In this document: positions 44,522-52,059 of the stretch, in pieces
Numbering within the stretch: position 1 is the first letter of the stretch
Layout: the number at the start of each line of letters is the position of its first letter
Assembly (NCBI RefSeq): GCF_000974485.1
Contig: NZ_BBOM01000007.1
Location: 124,001 to 188,000, forward strand
DNA: 64,000 nt
Source of the DNA: Streptomyces sp. NBRC 109706
GTDB taxonomy: Bacteria > Actinomycetota > Actinomycetes > Streptomycetales > Streptomycetaceae
Direction: 5' to 3'
Program-made: the position numbers and the translations under genes
Notes under the pieces: generated by a model
The model's database searches: none
The model's input: only the letters and a program-made list of their open reading frames with translations
Told to the model about the DNA's origin: nothing

Positions 44522-47224
44522 TCAGTGCGCCGCGGCCTCCCAGGTCCGGCCCCAGCCGACGGAGACATCCAGCGGGGCGCGCAGCTGGACGGCGCCGGCC
44601 ATTTCGCGGCGCACCAGCTCCTCCACCGCCTCGCGCTCGCCCGGGGCCACTTCGAGCACGATCTCGTCGTGCACCTGGAGGAGCATCCGGCTGGCCAGCC
44701 GCTCCCGGGCAAGGGCCTCGTCCACCCGCAGCATGGCGATCTTCACGATATCGGCGGCGGTGCCCTGGATGGGGGCGTTGAGCGCCATGCGCTCGGCCAT
44801 CTCGCGGCGCTGGCGGTTGGAGCTGCCGAGGTCGGGGAGGTAGCGGCGGCGGCCCATCAGTGTCTGGGTGTAGCCGACGATCGCGGCCTCCTTGACCGCC
44901 CGTTGGAGATAGTCGCGCACGCCGCCGAAGCGCTCGAAGTAGGTGTCCATCAGCTTGCGCGCCTCGTCGGGCGAGATGGACAGCTGCTGGGAGAGCCCGA
45001 AGGCGGAGAGCCCGTAGGCCAGGCCGTAGCTCATGGCCTTGATCTTGCGGCGCATCTCGGCGTCGACCGCGTCCTTGGCCACGGAGAAGACCTGGGAGGC
45101 GACCGTGGTGTGCAGGTCCTCGCCCGAGGCGAACGCCTCGATCAGGCCTGAGTCCTCGGAGAGATGGGCCATGACGCGGAGCTCGATCTGGCTGTAGTCG
45201 GCGGTGAGCAGCGTCTCGAAGCCCTCGCCGACGACGAAGCCGCCCCTGATCGCGCGCCCCTCGTCCGTGCGGACCGGGATGTTCTGGAGGTTGGGGTCGG
45301 TGGAGGAGAGCCGGCCGGTGGCCGCCACCGTCTGCTGGAAGGTGGTGTGGATGCGCCCGTCGGCCGCGATGGTCTTGATCAGGCCCTCGACCGTGGTGCG
45401 CAGCCGGGCCTGCTCGCGGTGGCGGAGCATGATGACCGGCAGCTCGTGCTCCGTCTGGCCGGCCAGCCAGAGCAGGGCGTCCGCGTCCGTGGTGTAACCG
45501 GTCTTGGTCTTCTTCGTCTTGGGCAGGCCCAGCTCGCCGAAGAAGACCTCCTGGAGCTGCTTGGGCGAGCCCAGGTTGAACTCGTGGCCGACGGAGGCGT
45601 GCGCCTCGCTGATCGCCTGCGCCACGGCGGCGGCGAACTGGCCCTCCAACGCCGTCAGATGGGAGCGGTCGGCGGCGATTCCGGCGCGCTCCATCCGGGC
45701 CAGCAATGCGGAGACGGGGAGTTCGAGGTCGGTCAGCAACTCGGCGGCGCCCACCTCGGGGAGCCGCCCCCGGAAGACCTCGCCCAGATCGAGGACGGTG
45801 CGGGCCTGGCGCATCAGGGTGTGGGCCTCGGCCGCGTCGTCGGCGCCGAAGGCGAGCTGGCCGTTGTCGTCGGCCGGCTTGTCCAGCTCGCGGCCGAGGA
45901 ACTCCACACTCAGCGCGTCCAACGCGAAGGAACGGCGCCCCGGCTGCACCAGATAGGCGGCGAGGGCGGTGTCCATGGTGATGCCCTCGATCGCCCAGCC
46001 GTGCTCGGCGAAGACCCGGAATGCCTCCTTGGCGCCGTGCAGCACCTTGGGCCGCTCGGGATCGCCGAGCCAGGCGGCGAAGGCGCGCTCGTCGCCCGGG
46101 GACAGCTCGGCGGGATCGAACCAGGCCGCGGGACCGTCGGCGGTGGCGAGGGCGACGGCATGCACGCCGCCGGCTCCCAACTGCCAGCTGTCGAGCGTGG
46201 ACAGGCCCAGCGGCGCGGCGGCGTGGGCGGCCAGCCAGGGGGCCAACGCGTCGGCGGCGACCAGCTCGCCCACCACCTCGACGCTCTCGGCGAGCGCGGG
46301 CGCGGCCTCGTCGGCTCCCGGATCGACGGCGAAGAGGCGGTCCCTGAGGCTGGCGTTGTGGAACTCCAGGGCGTCGAGCAGGCCGGTGACGGCGGCGTTG
46401 TCATAGGGCTCGCGGGCCAGATCGGCCGGCAGGCAGTCGAGCTCGACCTCGCGGTCCAGCTCGGTGAGCTGGCGGTTGAGCTGGACGGACGCGACATGAT
46501 CGCGGAAGTTCTGGCCGGCCTTGCCCTTGACCTCTTCGGCGCGGGCGATCAGGTCGTCCAGCGAGCCGAACTGGTTGATCCACTTGGCGGCCGTCTTCTC
46601 GCCGACGCCAGGGATGCCGGGGAGGTTGTCCGAAGGGTCGCCCCGCAGGGCGGCGAAGTCCGGGTAACGGGCGGGGGGCAGGCCGTACTTCTCCAGGACC
46701 TTCTCCGGGGTGAAGCGGGTCAGCTCGGAGACGCCCTTGGTGGGGTAGAGGACCGTGATCTGCTCCGTGATCAGCTGGAACGCGTCGCGGTCGCCCGTCA
46801 CGATGGAGACCTGGAAGCCCTCGCCCGCCGCCTGGGTGGCGAGCGTGGCGATCACATCGTCCGCCTCGAAGCCGGCCACGGCGAATCTGCGGACCCGCAT
46901 GGCGTCGAGCAGCTCGCCGATCAGCTCGACCTGGCCCTTGAACTCGTCCGGCGTGGCGGATCGGGTGGCCTTGTACTCGGCGTACCGCTCGGAGCGCCAG
47001 GTCTTGCGGGAGACGTCGAACGCGACCGCGAGATGCGTGGGCGCCTCGTCACGCAGGGTGTTGGCCAGCATCGACGTGAACCCGTAGATCGCGTTGGTCG
47101 GCTGGCCGACCGCGGTAGTGAAGTTCTCCGCCGGGAGGGCGAAGAAGGCGCGATAGGCCAGGGAATGCCCGTCGAGGAGGAGCAGGCGGGGCGTCTGGGT
47201 CTGTTGCGATGCTTTCTCAACCAC
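44522..47224 (-). CDS. polA: DNA polymerase I
   Basis: A 900-aa family A polymerase for Okazaki-fragment processing and repair synthesis. The N-terminal 5'-3' exonuclease is intact (LLLLDGHSLAYRAF, GFEADDVIATLA, TGDRDAFQL). The middle domain lacks the DxE residues of proofreading exonucleases, as is usual for actinobacterial PolA. The C-terminal polymerase domain has motif A (LLTADYSQIELRVMAHLS, in parts), motif B (RRKIKAMSYGLAYG) and motif C (LLQVHDEIVLEV). GTG 47224 is the start: it has GGGAG upstream and lies 8 nt from the promoter's -10 block. Upstream in-frame GTGs at 47254 and 47248 are unlikely. Confidence 0.97.
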   Translation of the reverse strand: MVEKASQQTQTPRLLLLDGHSLAYRAFFALPAENFTTAVGQPTNAIYGFTSMLANTLRDEAPTHLAVAFDVSRKTWRSERYAEYKATRSATPDEFKGQVELIGELLDAMRVRRFAVAGFEADDVIATLATQAAGEGFQVSIVTGDRDAFQLITEQITVLYPTKGVSELTRFTPEKVLEKYGLPPARYPDFAALRGDPSDNLPGIPGVGEKTAAKWINQFGSLDDLIARAEEVKGKAGQNFRDHVASVQLNRQLTELDREVELDCLPADLAREPYDNAAVTGLLDALEFHNASLRDRLFAVDPGADEAAPALAESVEVVGELVAADALAPWLAAHAAAPLGLSTLDSWQLGAGGVHAVALATADGPAAWFDPAELSPGDERAFAAWLGDPERPKVLHGAKEAFRVFAEHGWAIEGITMDTALAAYLVQPGRRSFALDALSVEFLGRELDKPADDNGQLAFGADDAAEAHTLMRQARTVLDLGEVFRGRLPEVGAAELLTDLELPVSALLARMERAGIAADRSHLTALEGQFAAAVAQAISEAHASVGHEFNLGSPKQLQEVFFGELGLPKTKKTKTGYTTDADALLWLAGQTEHELPVIMLRHREQARLRTTVEGLIKTIAADGRIHTTFQQTVAATGRLSSTDPNLQNIPVRTDEGRAIRGGFVVGEGFETLLTADYSQIELRVMAHLSEDSGLIEAFASGEDLHTTVASQVFSVAKDAVDAEMRRKIKAMSYGLAYGLSAFGLSQQLSISPDEARKLMDTYFERFGGVRDYLQRAVKEAAIVGYTQTLMGRRRYLPDLGSSNRQRREMAERMALNAPIQGTAADIVKIAMLRVDEALARERLASRMLLQVHDEIVLEVAPGEREAVEELVRREMAGAVQLRAPLDVSVGWGRTWEAAAH

Positions 47225-47231
47225 GCCGTCG

Positions 47232-47254
47232 ATACTCCCACGGACCACTGACAC
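47232..47254 (-). promoter_or_regulatory. Weak RecA-NDp-like promoter of polA
   Basis: GTGTCAGTG (one mismatch) is followed after 8 nt by GAGTAT, which lacks the TANNNT core. The overall spacing to the GTG start (8 nt) is the same as at uvrB, uvrC, ogt and the thioesterase, which is why I list it despite the poor -10 match. Confidence 0.4.
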
Positions 47255-47351
47255 TCGCCCTCAGCCGTGCGACCATCGGCCCTGCGACGGCTCGTCCGCC
47301 CGTGGAAACCTGCGAAAACCCGTAGAAAGCAGCGGAACCCCGAGGCCGAAA

Positions 47352-47377
47352 AAGATCACCGAAGATCGAGGAAGATC
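47352..47377 (+). repeat. Three AAGATC repeats at 10-bp intervals
   Basis: AAGATC occurs at 47352, 47362 and 47372, immediately upstream of the ATG at 47382. One helical turn between copies suggests a protein-binding array on one face of the DNA, or an A-rich translation enhancer. Confidence 0.6.
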
Positions 47378-47381
47378 ACTG

Positions 47382-49667
47382 ATGTCAGCCAAGCCCCCCG
47401 CGAAGGATCCGGTCCAGGACGCCCCCGAGGTCAGCGAGCCGCTGCACGCCGCGGCCGGGCTGCCGGCGGTGGCGCACTCGCTGCGCCTGGCCCATCGGCA
47501 GATGGGTGCGCGTCGCACGGCGTTGACGTTGCTGCGGGTGAACCAGCCCACCGGGTTCGACTGCCCGGGCTGTGCCTGGCCGGAGCCCGACCGGCCGCAT
47601 CGCGCCGAGTTCTGTGAGAACGGTGCCAAGGCGGTGGCGGAGGAGGCGACGCTGCGGCGGGTGACGCCGGCGTTCTTCGCGGAGCACGGGCTCGCCGAGC
47701 TGTCCGAGCGCTCCGGCTACTGGCTGGGCCAGCAGGGGCGGCTGACCGAGCCGATGTATCTCGACGAGGGGGCCGAGCACTATCGGCCGATCGGCTGGGA
47801 CGCGGCCTTCGAGCTGATCGCCGAGGAGTTGACCGCGCTGGACTCGCCCGACGAGGCGGTTTTCTACACCTCGGGGCGCACCAGCAACGAGGCGGCCTTC
47901 CTCTATCAGCTGTTCGCCCGCGAGTTCGGCACCAACAACCTGCCCGACTGCTCCAACATGTGCCACGAGTCGTCCGGCTCGGCGCTCACCGAGACGTTGG
48001 GGGTCGGGAAGGGCAGTGTGCTGCTGGAGGATCTGTACCGCGCGGATCTGATCGTCGTGGCCGGGCAGAACCCGGGGACCAACCACCCCAGGATGTTGAC
48101 GGCGCTGGAGCGGGCCAAGGCCGAGGGCGCGCGGATCATCACGGTGAACCCGTTGCCGGAGGCCGGTCTTGAGCGGTTCCGCAACCCGCAGACGCCCAAG
48201 GGGCTGGTCGGCGGCGGCACCGCGCTGACCGACCTCTTCCTCCAGGTGCGGCTCGGCGGCGACCAGGCGCTCTTCCGACTGCTCAACAAGCTGATCATCG
48301 AACGGGACGGCGCCGTGGACGAGGCGTTCGTCCGCGAGCACACCCATGGCTTCGACCGGTTCGCCGAGGCGGCGAGCGCGGCCGACTGGGCGCAGACCCT
48401 GGAGGCCACCGGCCTGACCAGGGCCGAGATAGAGCGCGCGCTGGAGATGGTGCTGGCGGCCGACAGCGTGGTGGTCTGTTGGGCGATGGGCCTGACGCAG
48501 CACAAGCACGCGGTGCCCACCATCAAGGAAGTGGTCAACTTCCTTCTTCTGCGCGGCAATATCGGTCGTCCGGGGGCCGGGGTCTGTCCGGTGCGGGGGC
48601 ACAGCAATGTGCAGGGCGATCGCACCATGGGCATCGTGGAACGGCCGGCGGCCGCGTTCCTGGACGCGCTGGGGGCGGAGTTCGGCTTCGAGCCCCCGCG
48701 CCACCACGGGCTCGACGTGGTGAACGCCATTCGGGCGCTGCGGGACGGAACGGCGAAGGTGTTCTTCGCGATGGGCGGCAACTTCGTCGCGGCCAGCCCC
48801 GACACCGATGTCACCGAACGGGCGATGCGCCGCGCCAGGTTGACGGTGCATGTCTCCACCAAGCTGAACCGTTCGCACTGTGTGACCGGCGCCCGGGCGC
48901 TGATCCTGCCGACGTTGGGGCGCACCGAGCGGGACGTCCAGGCCGGTGGCGAGCAGTTCGTCACCGTGGAGGACTCGATGGGGGTGGTGCACGCCTCGCG
49001 TGGGCGGCTGCGCCCGGCGAGCGAGGCGCTGCTTTCGGAGCCGGCCATCGTCTGTCGGCTGGCGCGCCGGGTGCTCGGCGAGCGGAGCGCCACTCCCTGG
49101 GCGGAGTTCGAGGCGGACTACGCGAAGGTCAGGGCCAGGATCGCCCGGGTGATCCCGGGCTTCACGGACTTCGAGGAGCGGGTCGCGAAGCCCGGCGGCT
49201 TCACCCTGCCGCACGCCCCGCGCGACGAGCGCCGCTTCCCCACCGCCACCGGGAAGGCGAACTTCACCGCCGAGCAGGTCACCTTCCCCAGGGTGCCGGC
49301 CGGCCGGCTGCTGCTGCAGACGCTCCGCTCGCACGACCAGTACAACACCACGGTCTACGGCCTCGACGACCGCTATCGGGGCATCGCCGGCGGGCGCCGG
49401 GTGGTGCTGGTGCACCCGGCGGACGCGGCCGACGCGGGCCTCGCGGACGGCGACTACGCCGACCTGGTCAGCGAGTGGACGGACGGTACGGAACGGGTGG
49501 CGCCCGGCTTCCGGGTGGTCCACTATCCGACGGCGCGGGGCTGCGCGGCGGCGTACTACCCGGAGACCAATGTGCTGGTCCCGCTGGACGCCACCGCCGA
49601 CACCAGCAACACCCCGGTCAGCAAGTCGGTGGTGATCCGCCTCACCCCCGGGGCCGCTTGTCAGTGA
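47382..49667 (+). CDS. YdeP/FdhF-like molybdopterin oxidoreductase
   Basis: A 761-aa molybdenum-enzyme alpha subunit of the YdeP type (formate dehydrogenase-like, often linked to acid resistance in enterobacteria). An N-terminal FDCPGCAWPEPDR segment has only two Cys of the usual four-Cys iron-sulfur site. Typical molybdopterin blocks are present (NNLPDCSNMCHESSGSAL, in parts; QNPGTNHPRMLTALE; TNTPVSKSVVIRL-like end). ATG 47382 has GAGGAAG upstream. It is divergent from polA across a 157-bp gap. Reaction and electron partner are unknown. Confidence 0.87.
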   Translation: MSAKPPAKDPVQDAPEVSEPLHAAAGLPAVAHSLRLAHRQMGARRTALTLLRVNQPTGFDCPGCAWPEPDRPHRAEFCENGAKAVAEEATLRRVTPAFFAEHGLAELSERSGYWLGQQGRLTEPMYLDEGAEHYRPIGWDAAFELIAEELTALDSPDEAVFYTSGRTSNEAAFLYQLFAREFGTNNLPDCSNMCHESSGSALTETLGVGKGSVLLEDLYRADLIVVAGQNPGTNHPRMLTALERAKAEGARIITVNPLPEAGLERFRNPQTPKGLVGGGTALTDLFLQVRLGGDQALFRLLNKLIIERDGAVDEAFVREHTHGFDRFAEAASAADWAQTLEATGLTRAEIERALEMVLAADSVVVCWAMGLTQHKHAVPTIKEVVNFLLLRGNIGRPGAGVCPVRGHSNVQGDRTMGIVERPAAAFLDALGAEFGFEPPRHHGLDVVNAIRALRDGTAKVFFAMGGNFVAASPDTDVTERAMRRARLTVHVSTKLNRSHCVTGARALILPTLGRTERDVQAGGEQFVTVEDSMGVVHASRGRLRPASEALLSEPAIVCRLARRVLGERSATPWAEFEADYAKVRARIARVIPGFTDFEERVAKPGGFTLPHAPRDERRFPTATGKANFTAEQVTFPRVPAGRLLLQTLRSHDQYNTTVYGLDDRYRGIAGGRRVVLVHPADAADAGLADGDYADLVSEWTDGTERVAPGFRVVHYPTARGCAAAYYPETNVLVPLDATADTSNTPVSKSVVIRLTPGAACQ

Positions 49668-49680
49668 GACCTGATAGAAC
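49658..49680 (+). promoter_or_regulatory. RecA-NDp-like promoter of the thioesterase gene
   Basis: TTGTCAGTG-N8-TAGAAC matches the consensus except for the last base of the -10 block. It overlaps the stop of the YdeP-like gene and ends 8 nt before the ATG at 49688, again predicting a leaderless mRNA. Confidence 0.55.
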
Positions 49681-49687
49681 GTCGGCC

Positions 49688-50212
49688 ATGGGTGAAAGAA
49701 CCAACACGCTGTTTTCCCCGCAGGTGATCGACCAGTGGGCGGGGCTCGGCATCGATCTGCCGGCGCTGTTCTCGGCCGGTGATCTCGGCTCGCGGATGGG
49801 CCTGGTGGTGCTGGAGGCCGCTCCTGAGCGCGTCGTGGGCACGCTGCCGGTGGCGGGCAACACCCAGCCGTACGGCCTGCTGCACGGGGGCGCTTCGGCG
49901 GTGCTGGCGGAGACGCTGGGCTCCATCGCCGCGATGTTGCACGGCGGCCCCAACAAGATGGCGATGGGCGTCGATCTCAGCTGCACCCACCACCGGCCGG
50001 TGCGCGCGGGGCTGATCACCGGCGTCGCCACCCCGGCGCACGCGGGGCGCACTTCGGCGACCTACGAGATCGTGATCACCGACGAGCGGGACAAGCGGGT
50101 CTGCACCGCCCGGCTGACCTGCGCCCTGCGCCCTGCCGCCCAACAGACCCCGTCCCGCGACGGCGACAACGCGGACGGCGCCGGAGCCGCCGCCGAACCG
50201 ACGGAGGGCTGA
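49688..50212 (+). CDS. PaaI-type hotdog thioesterase
   Basis: A 174-aa single-domain hotdog-fold thioesterase of the PaaI/YdiI type, acting on acyl-CoA or aryl-CoA. The core motif is GLLHGGASAVLAETLGSIAA, with HGG and the catalytic-type E/D in AETLGS, followed by KMAMGVDLSCTHHRPV and the edge strand RTSATYEIVITDERDKRVCTARL (in parts). The last 25 residues are a low-complexity tail. The start at ATG 49688 is fixed by the promoter spacing and by the N-terminus. It may share regulation with DNA-repair genes, an unexpected context. Confidence 0.85.
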   Translation: MGERTNTLFSPQVIDQWAGLGIDLPALFSAGDLGSRMGLVVLEAAPERVVGTLPVAGNTQPYGLLHGGASAVLAETLGSIAAMLHGGPNKMAMGVDLSCTHHRPVRAGLITGVATPAHAGRTSATYEIVITDERDKRVCTARLTCALRPAAQQTPSRDGDNADGAGAAAEPTEG

Positions 50213-50648
50213 GCGGGCGCCCTCCGGGCGGGCACCGAGCGGCCAACGGCGCCGGTGGGCAATGGTGTTGACCGGTCCGGGAACGAACCCGCCGGCGGAG
50301 CGACACCTCCCCGGCCGGCCGGTGGCGGGGACGGGCAGCGGGGTTGACCGGCCCGAGGGTGAAGCCGCCGGCGGCGGGCGAGACTTGGCCGAGGCATGAC
50401 CGGACGGACCCCGGGCCGGGAACGAAGCCGTCCGCGGAAGAACGCGCCGCCGGCCGGTGGCGGGGGCGGACCGCGCCACGAGCGACGGGCGGCCATTGAG
50501 GCCGGCGGACAACGGGCCTGGCGGAGTGAAGCACCGAGGCCGCCGCGCCGCCGGCGCCAGCTGAGCCACAAGGGCCCCGCCCCCGCCAGCCAATGGCGGG
50601 GACGGGCAACGGGGTTGGCCGTGGTGTCGGGCAGGGGTGGGGGGTGGG
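50213..50648. other. GC-rich intergenic region with degenerate repeats
   Basis: A 436-bp stretch between the thioesterase and the zinc-ribbon genes, without a convincing gene. It is built largely of diverged copies of one repeat (50251–50621). No clear terminator can be singled out among the many possible GC hairpins. Confidence 0.6.
50251..50621. repeat. Diverged 50–60-bp repeat, three to four copies
   Basis: Copies start with GCCGGTGG/GCCAATGG and continue through ...GGGGTTGACCGG...GAA.CCGCCGGCGG. The clearest are 50251–50298, 50318–50374 and 50589–50621; a partial copy lies at 50412–50460. The spacing is irregular. They look like old tandem duplications. Confidence 0.6.
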
Positions 50649-50873
50649 TCAGGCCTGTTCGCGGGCGTAGAGTTCGAGGCGGCCGCAGCCGGTGCAGCGC
50701 CACGCTTCGACTTCCCAGCGTTGTCTGCCCATCCGGCGCGCCCCGCCCATCGGGCCACGGCGCAGCGGGCCGGAGATCCAGCGCAGGGCGCCCTGGGAGC
50801 CCTGCCCGCCGTCCTCGACGAATCCCTCTTCGTGTTGCCCGTTGCCGCAGCGCGGACAGCTGAAGTCGCTCAT
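50649..50873 (-). CDS. Zinc-ribbon miniprotein A
   Basis: A 74-aa protein with two CxxC pairs, CPRCG near the N-terminus and CTGCG near the C-terminus, separated by about 48 residues, which suggests one zinc ribbon. The central segment WISGPLRRGPMG and the C-terminal WEVEAWRCTGCGRLELYA are also found in the neighbour ending at 50922. The function is unknown. It is downstream of that paralogue on the minus strand, separated by 48 bp. Confidence 0.7.
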   Translation of the reverse strand: MSDFSCPRCGNGQHEEGFVEDGGQGSQGALRWISGPLRRGPMGGARRMGRQRWEVEAWRCTGCGRLELYAREQA

Positions 50874-50921
50874 GCCCGGAGCTTAGACAACGCCGGGCCG
50901 GCGCGCCCCGCCCCCGGCGGG

Positions 50922-51143
50922 TCAGACCGTCTCGCGGGCGAACATCTCAAGCCGGCCGCAGCCGGCACAACGCCACGCCTCCACCCGCCACTTCTGCTTC
51001 CCGGCGACGCGGGCGTTGCCGAGCGGTCCCAGCCGCAGCGGTCCCGGTATCCAGCCGGTGTAGCGAGGTGCCCCTCCTCCCGGGGCCAGGAATCCGGACT
51101 CCCGCTGGGTCGAACCGCAGTACGCACATGGCACGTTGGTCAT
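50922..51143 (-). CDS. Zinc-ribbon miniprotein B
   Basis: A 73-aa paralogue of the downstream neighbour, sharing the CAYCG and CAGCG pairs, WIPGPLRLGPLG and WRVEAWRCAGCGRLEMFA. The two are about half identical by eye. The tandem pair probably arose by duplication. ATG 51143 begins MTNVPCAYCGS. No nearby partner indicates the role; such ribbons bind nucleic acid or act as adaptors. Confidence 0.7.
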   Translation of the reverse strand: MTNVPCAYCGSTQRESGFLAPGGGAPRYTGWIPGPLRLGPLGNARVAGKQKWRVEAWRCAGCGRLEMFARETV

Positions 51144-51229
51144 GGGCCGAGCCTAGGCGCGGCCCCCGGCCGCGTGACGCGGCAGGCGGGAGCTGTGACA
51201 CGGCTGTCGCGCGCGTCCCATGGAACGGT

Positions 51230-51259
51230 GACGGCGGCGGGCCGGGGCCCGCCGCCGTC
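51230..51259 (-). terminator. Terminator of the liv operon
   Basis: Perfect 14-bp arms (51230–51243 and 51246–51259) with a 2-nt loop lie 24 bp downstream of the livF stop. Confidence 0.75.
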
Positions 51260-51282
51260 GTGGTCCTGCACCGCTGACGGCG

Positions 51283-52059
51283 TTACTCGACGACCTCGCC
51301 CAGATAGGCGGCGCGCACCCTCGGGTCGGAGAGCAGGGCTCCGGCCCGGTCGGCCATCACCACGGCTCCCGTCTCCAACACATAGCCGTGGTCGGCCAGT
51401 TGCAGCGCCTGTGAGGCGTTCTGTTCCACCAGCAGCAGCGTGGTGCCCTGTTCGTTGATCTCCCGGAGGATCTCGAAGATCTGCTGCACGATCAGCGGCG
51501 CGAGGCCCATGGAGGGCTCGTCCAGCAGGAGCAGCTCCGGCTTGCCCATCAGCGCGCGGCCGATGGCGAGCATCTGCTGCTCGCCGCCGGAGAGCGTGCC
51601 GGCGATCTGCTTGCGCCGCTGGGCGAGCACCGGGAAGAGGGTGAACACCCGGTCCATGTCGGCCGGGTCGGGCCGACGCAGCCGGTAGGCGCCCATCTTC
51701 AGGTTCTCCAGGATGGACATCCGGGCGAACACCCGTCGTCCCTCCGGGACATGCCCGATGCCGAACTGGACCAGCTCGTGGGACTTGATGCCGTCCACCC
51801 GCTCGCCGCGCAGCAGCACCTGGCCCGATCGGGGGGCCAGCATGCCCGAGGCGGCCTTGAGGGTGGTGGACTTGCCGGCGCCGTTGGCGCCGAGCAGGGC
51901 GACCACCTGGCCCTCGTTGACGGAGAGGCTGATGCCCTTGAGCGCTTCGATGGCGCCGTAGAAGACGCGCAGATCGCGCAGTTCCAGGAGCGGGGTGCCG
52001 CCGTCGTCGGCCACGTTCTCCGTCCGGTGGAACTGCTCCTGGTCCGCTGTGGTGCTCAT
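51283..52059 (-). CDS. livF: Branched-chain amino acid ABC transporter ATP-binding protein LivF
   Basis: One of the two ATPases of the HAAT-type importer. The 258-aa protein has Walker A GANGAGKST, the signature LSGGEQQM and Walker B LLLLDEPSMGL. An N-terminal 24-residue extension precedes LLELRDLRV. Its ATG overlaps the livG stop by 4 nt (ATGA, 52056–52059). It is the last gene of livKHMGF. Confidence 0.95.
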   Translation of the reverse strand: MSTTADQEQFHRTENVADDGGTPLLELRDLRVFYGAIEALKGISLSVNEGQVVALLGANGAGKSTTLKAASGMLAPRSGQVLLRGERVDGIKSHELVQFGIGHVPEGRRVFARMSILENLKMGAYRLRRPDPADMDRVFTLFPVLAQRRKQIAGTLSGGEQQMLAIGRALMGKPELLLLDEPSMGLAPLIVQQIFEILREINEQGTTLLLVEQNASQALQLADHGYVLETGAVVMADRAGALLSDPRVRAAYLGEVVE

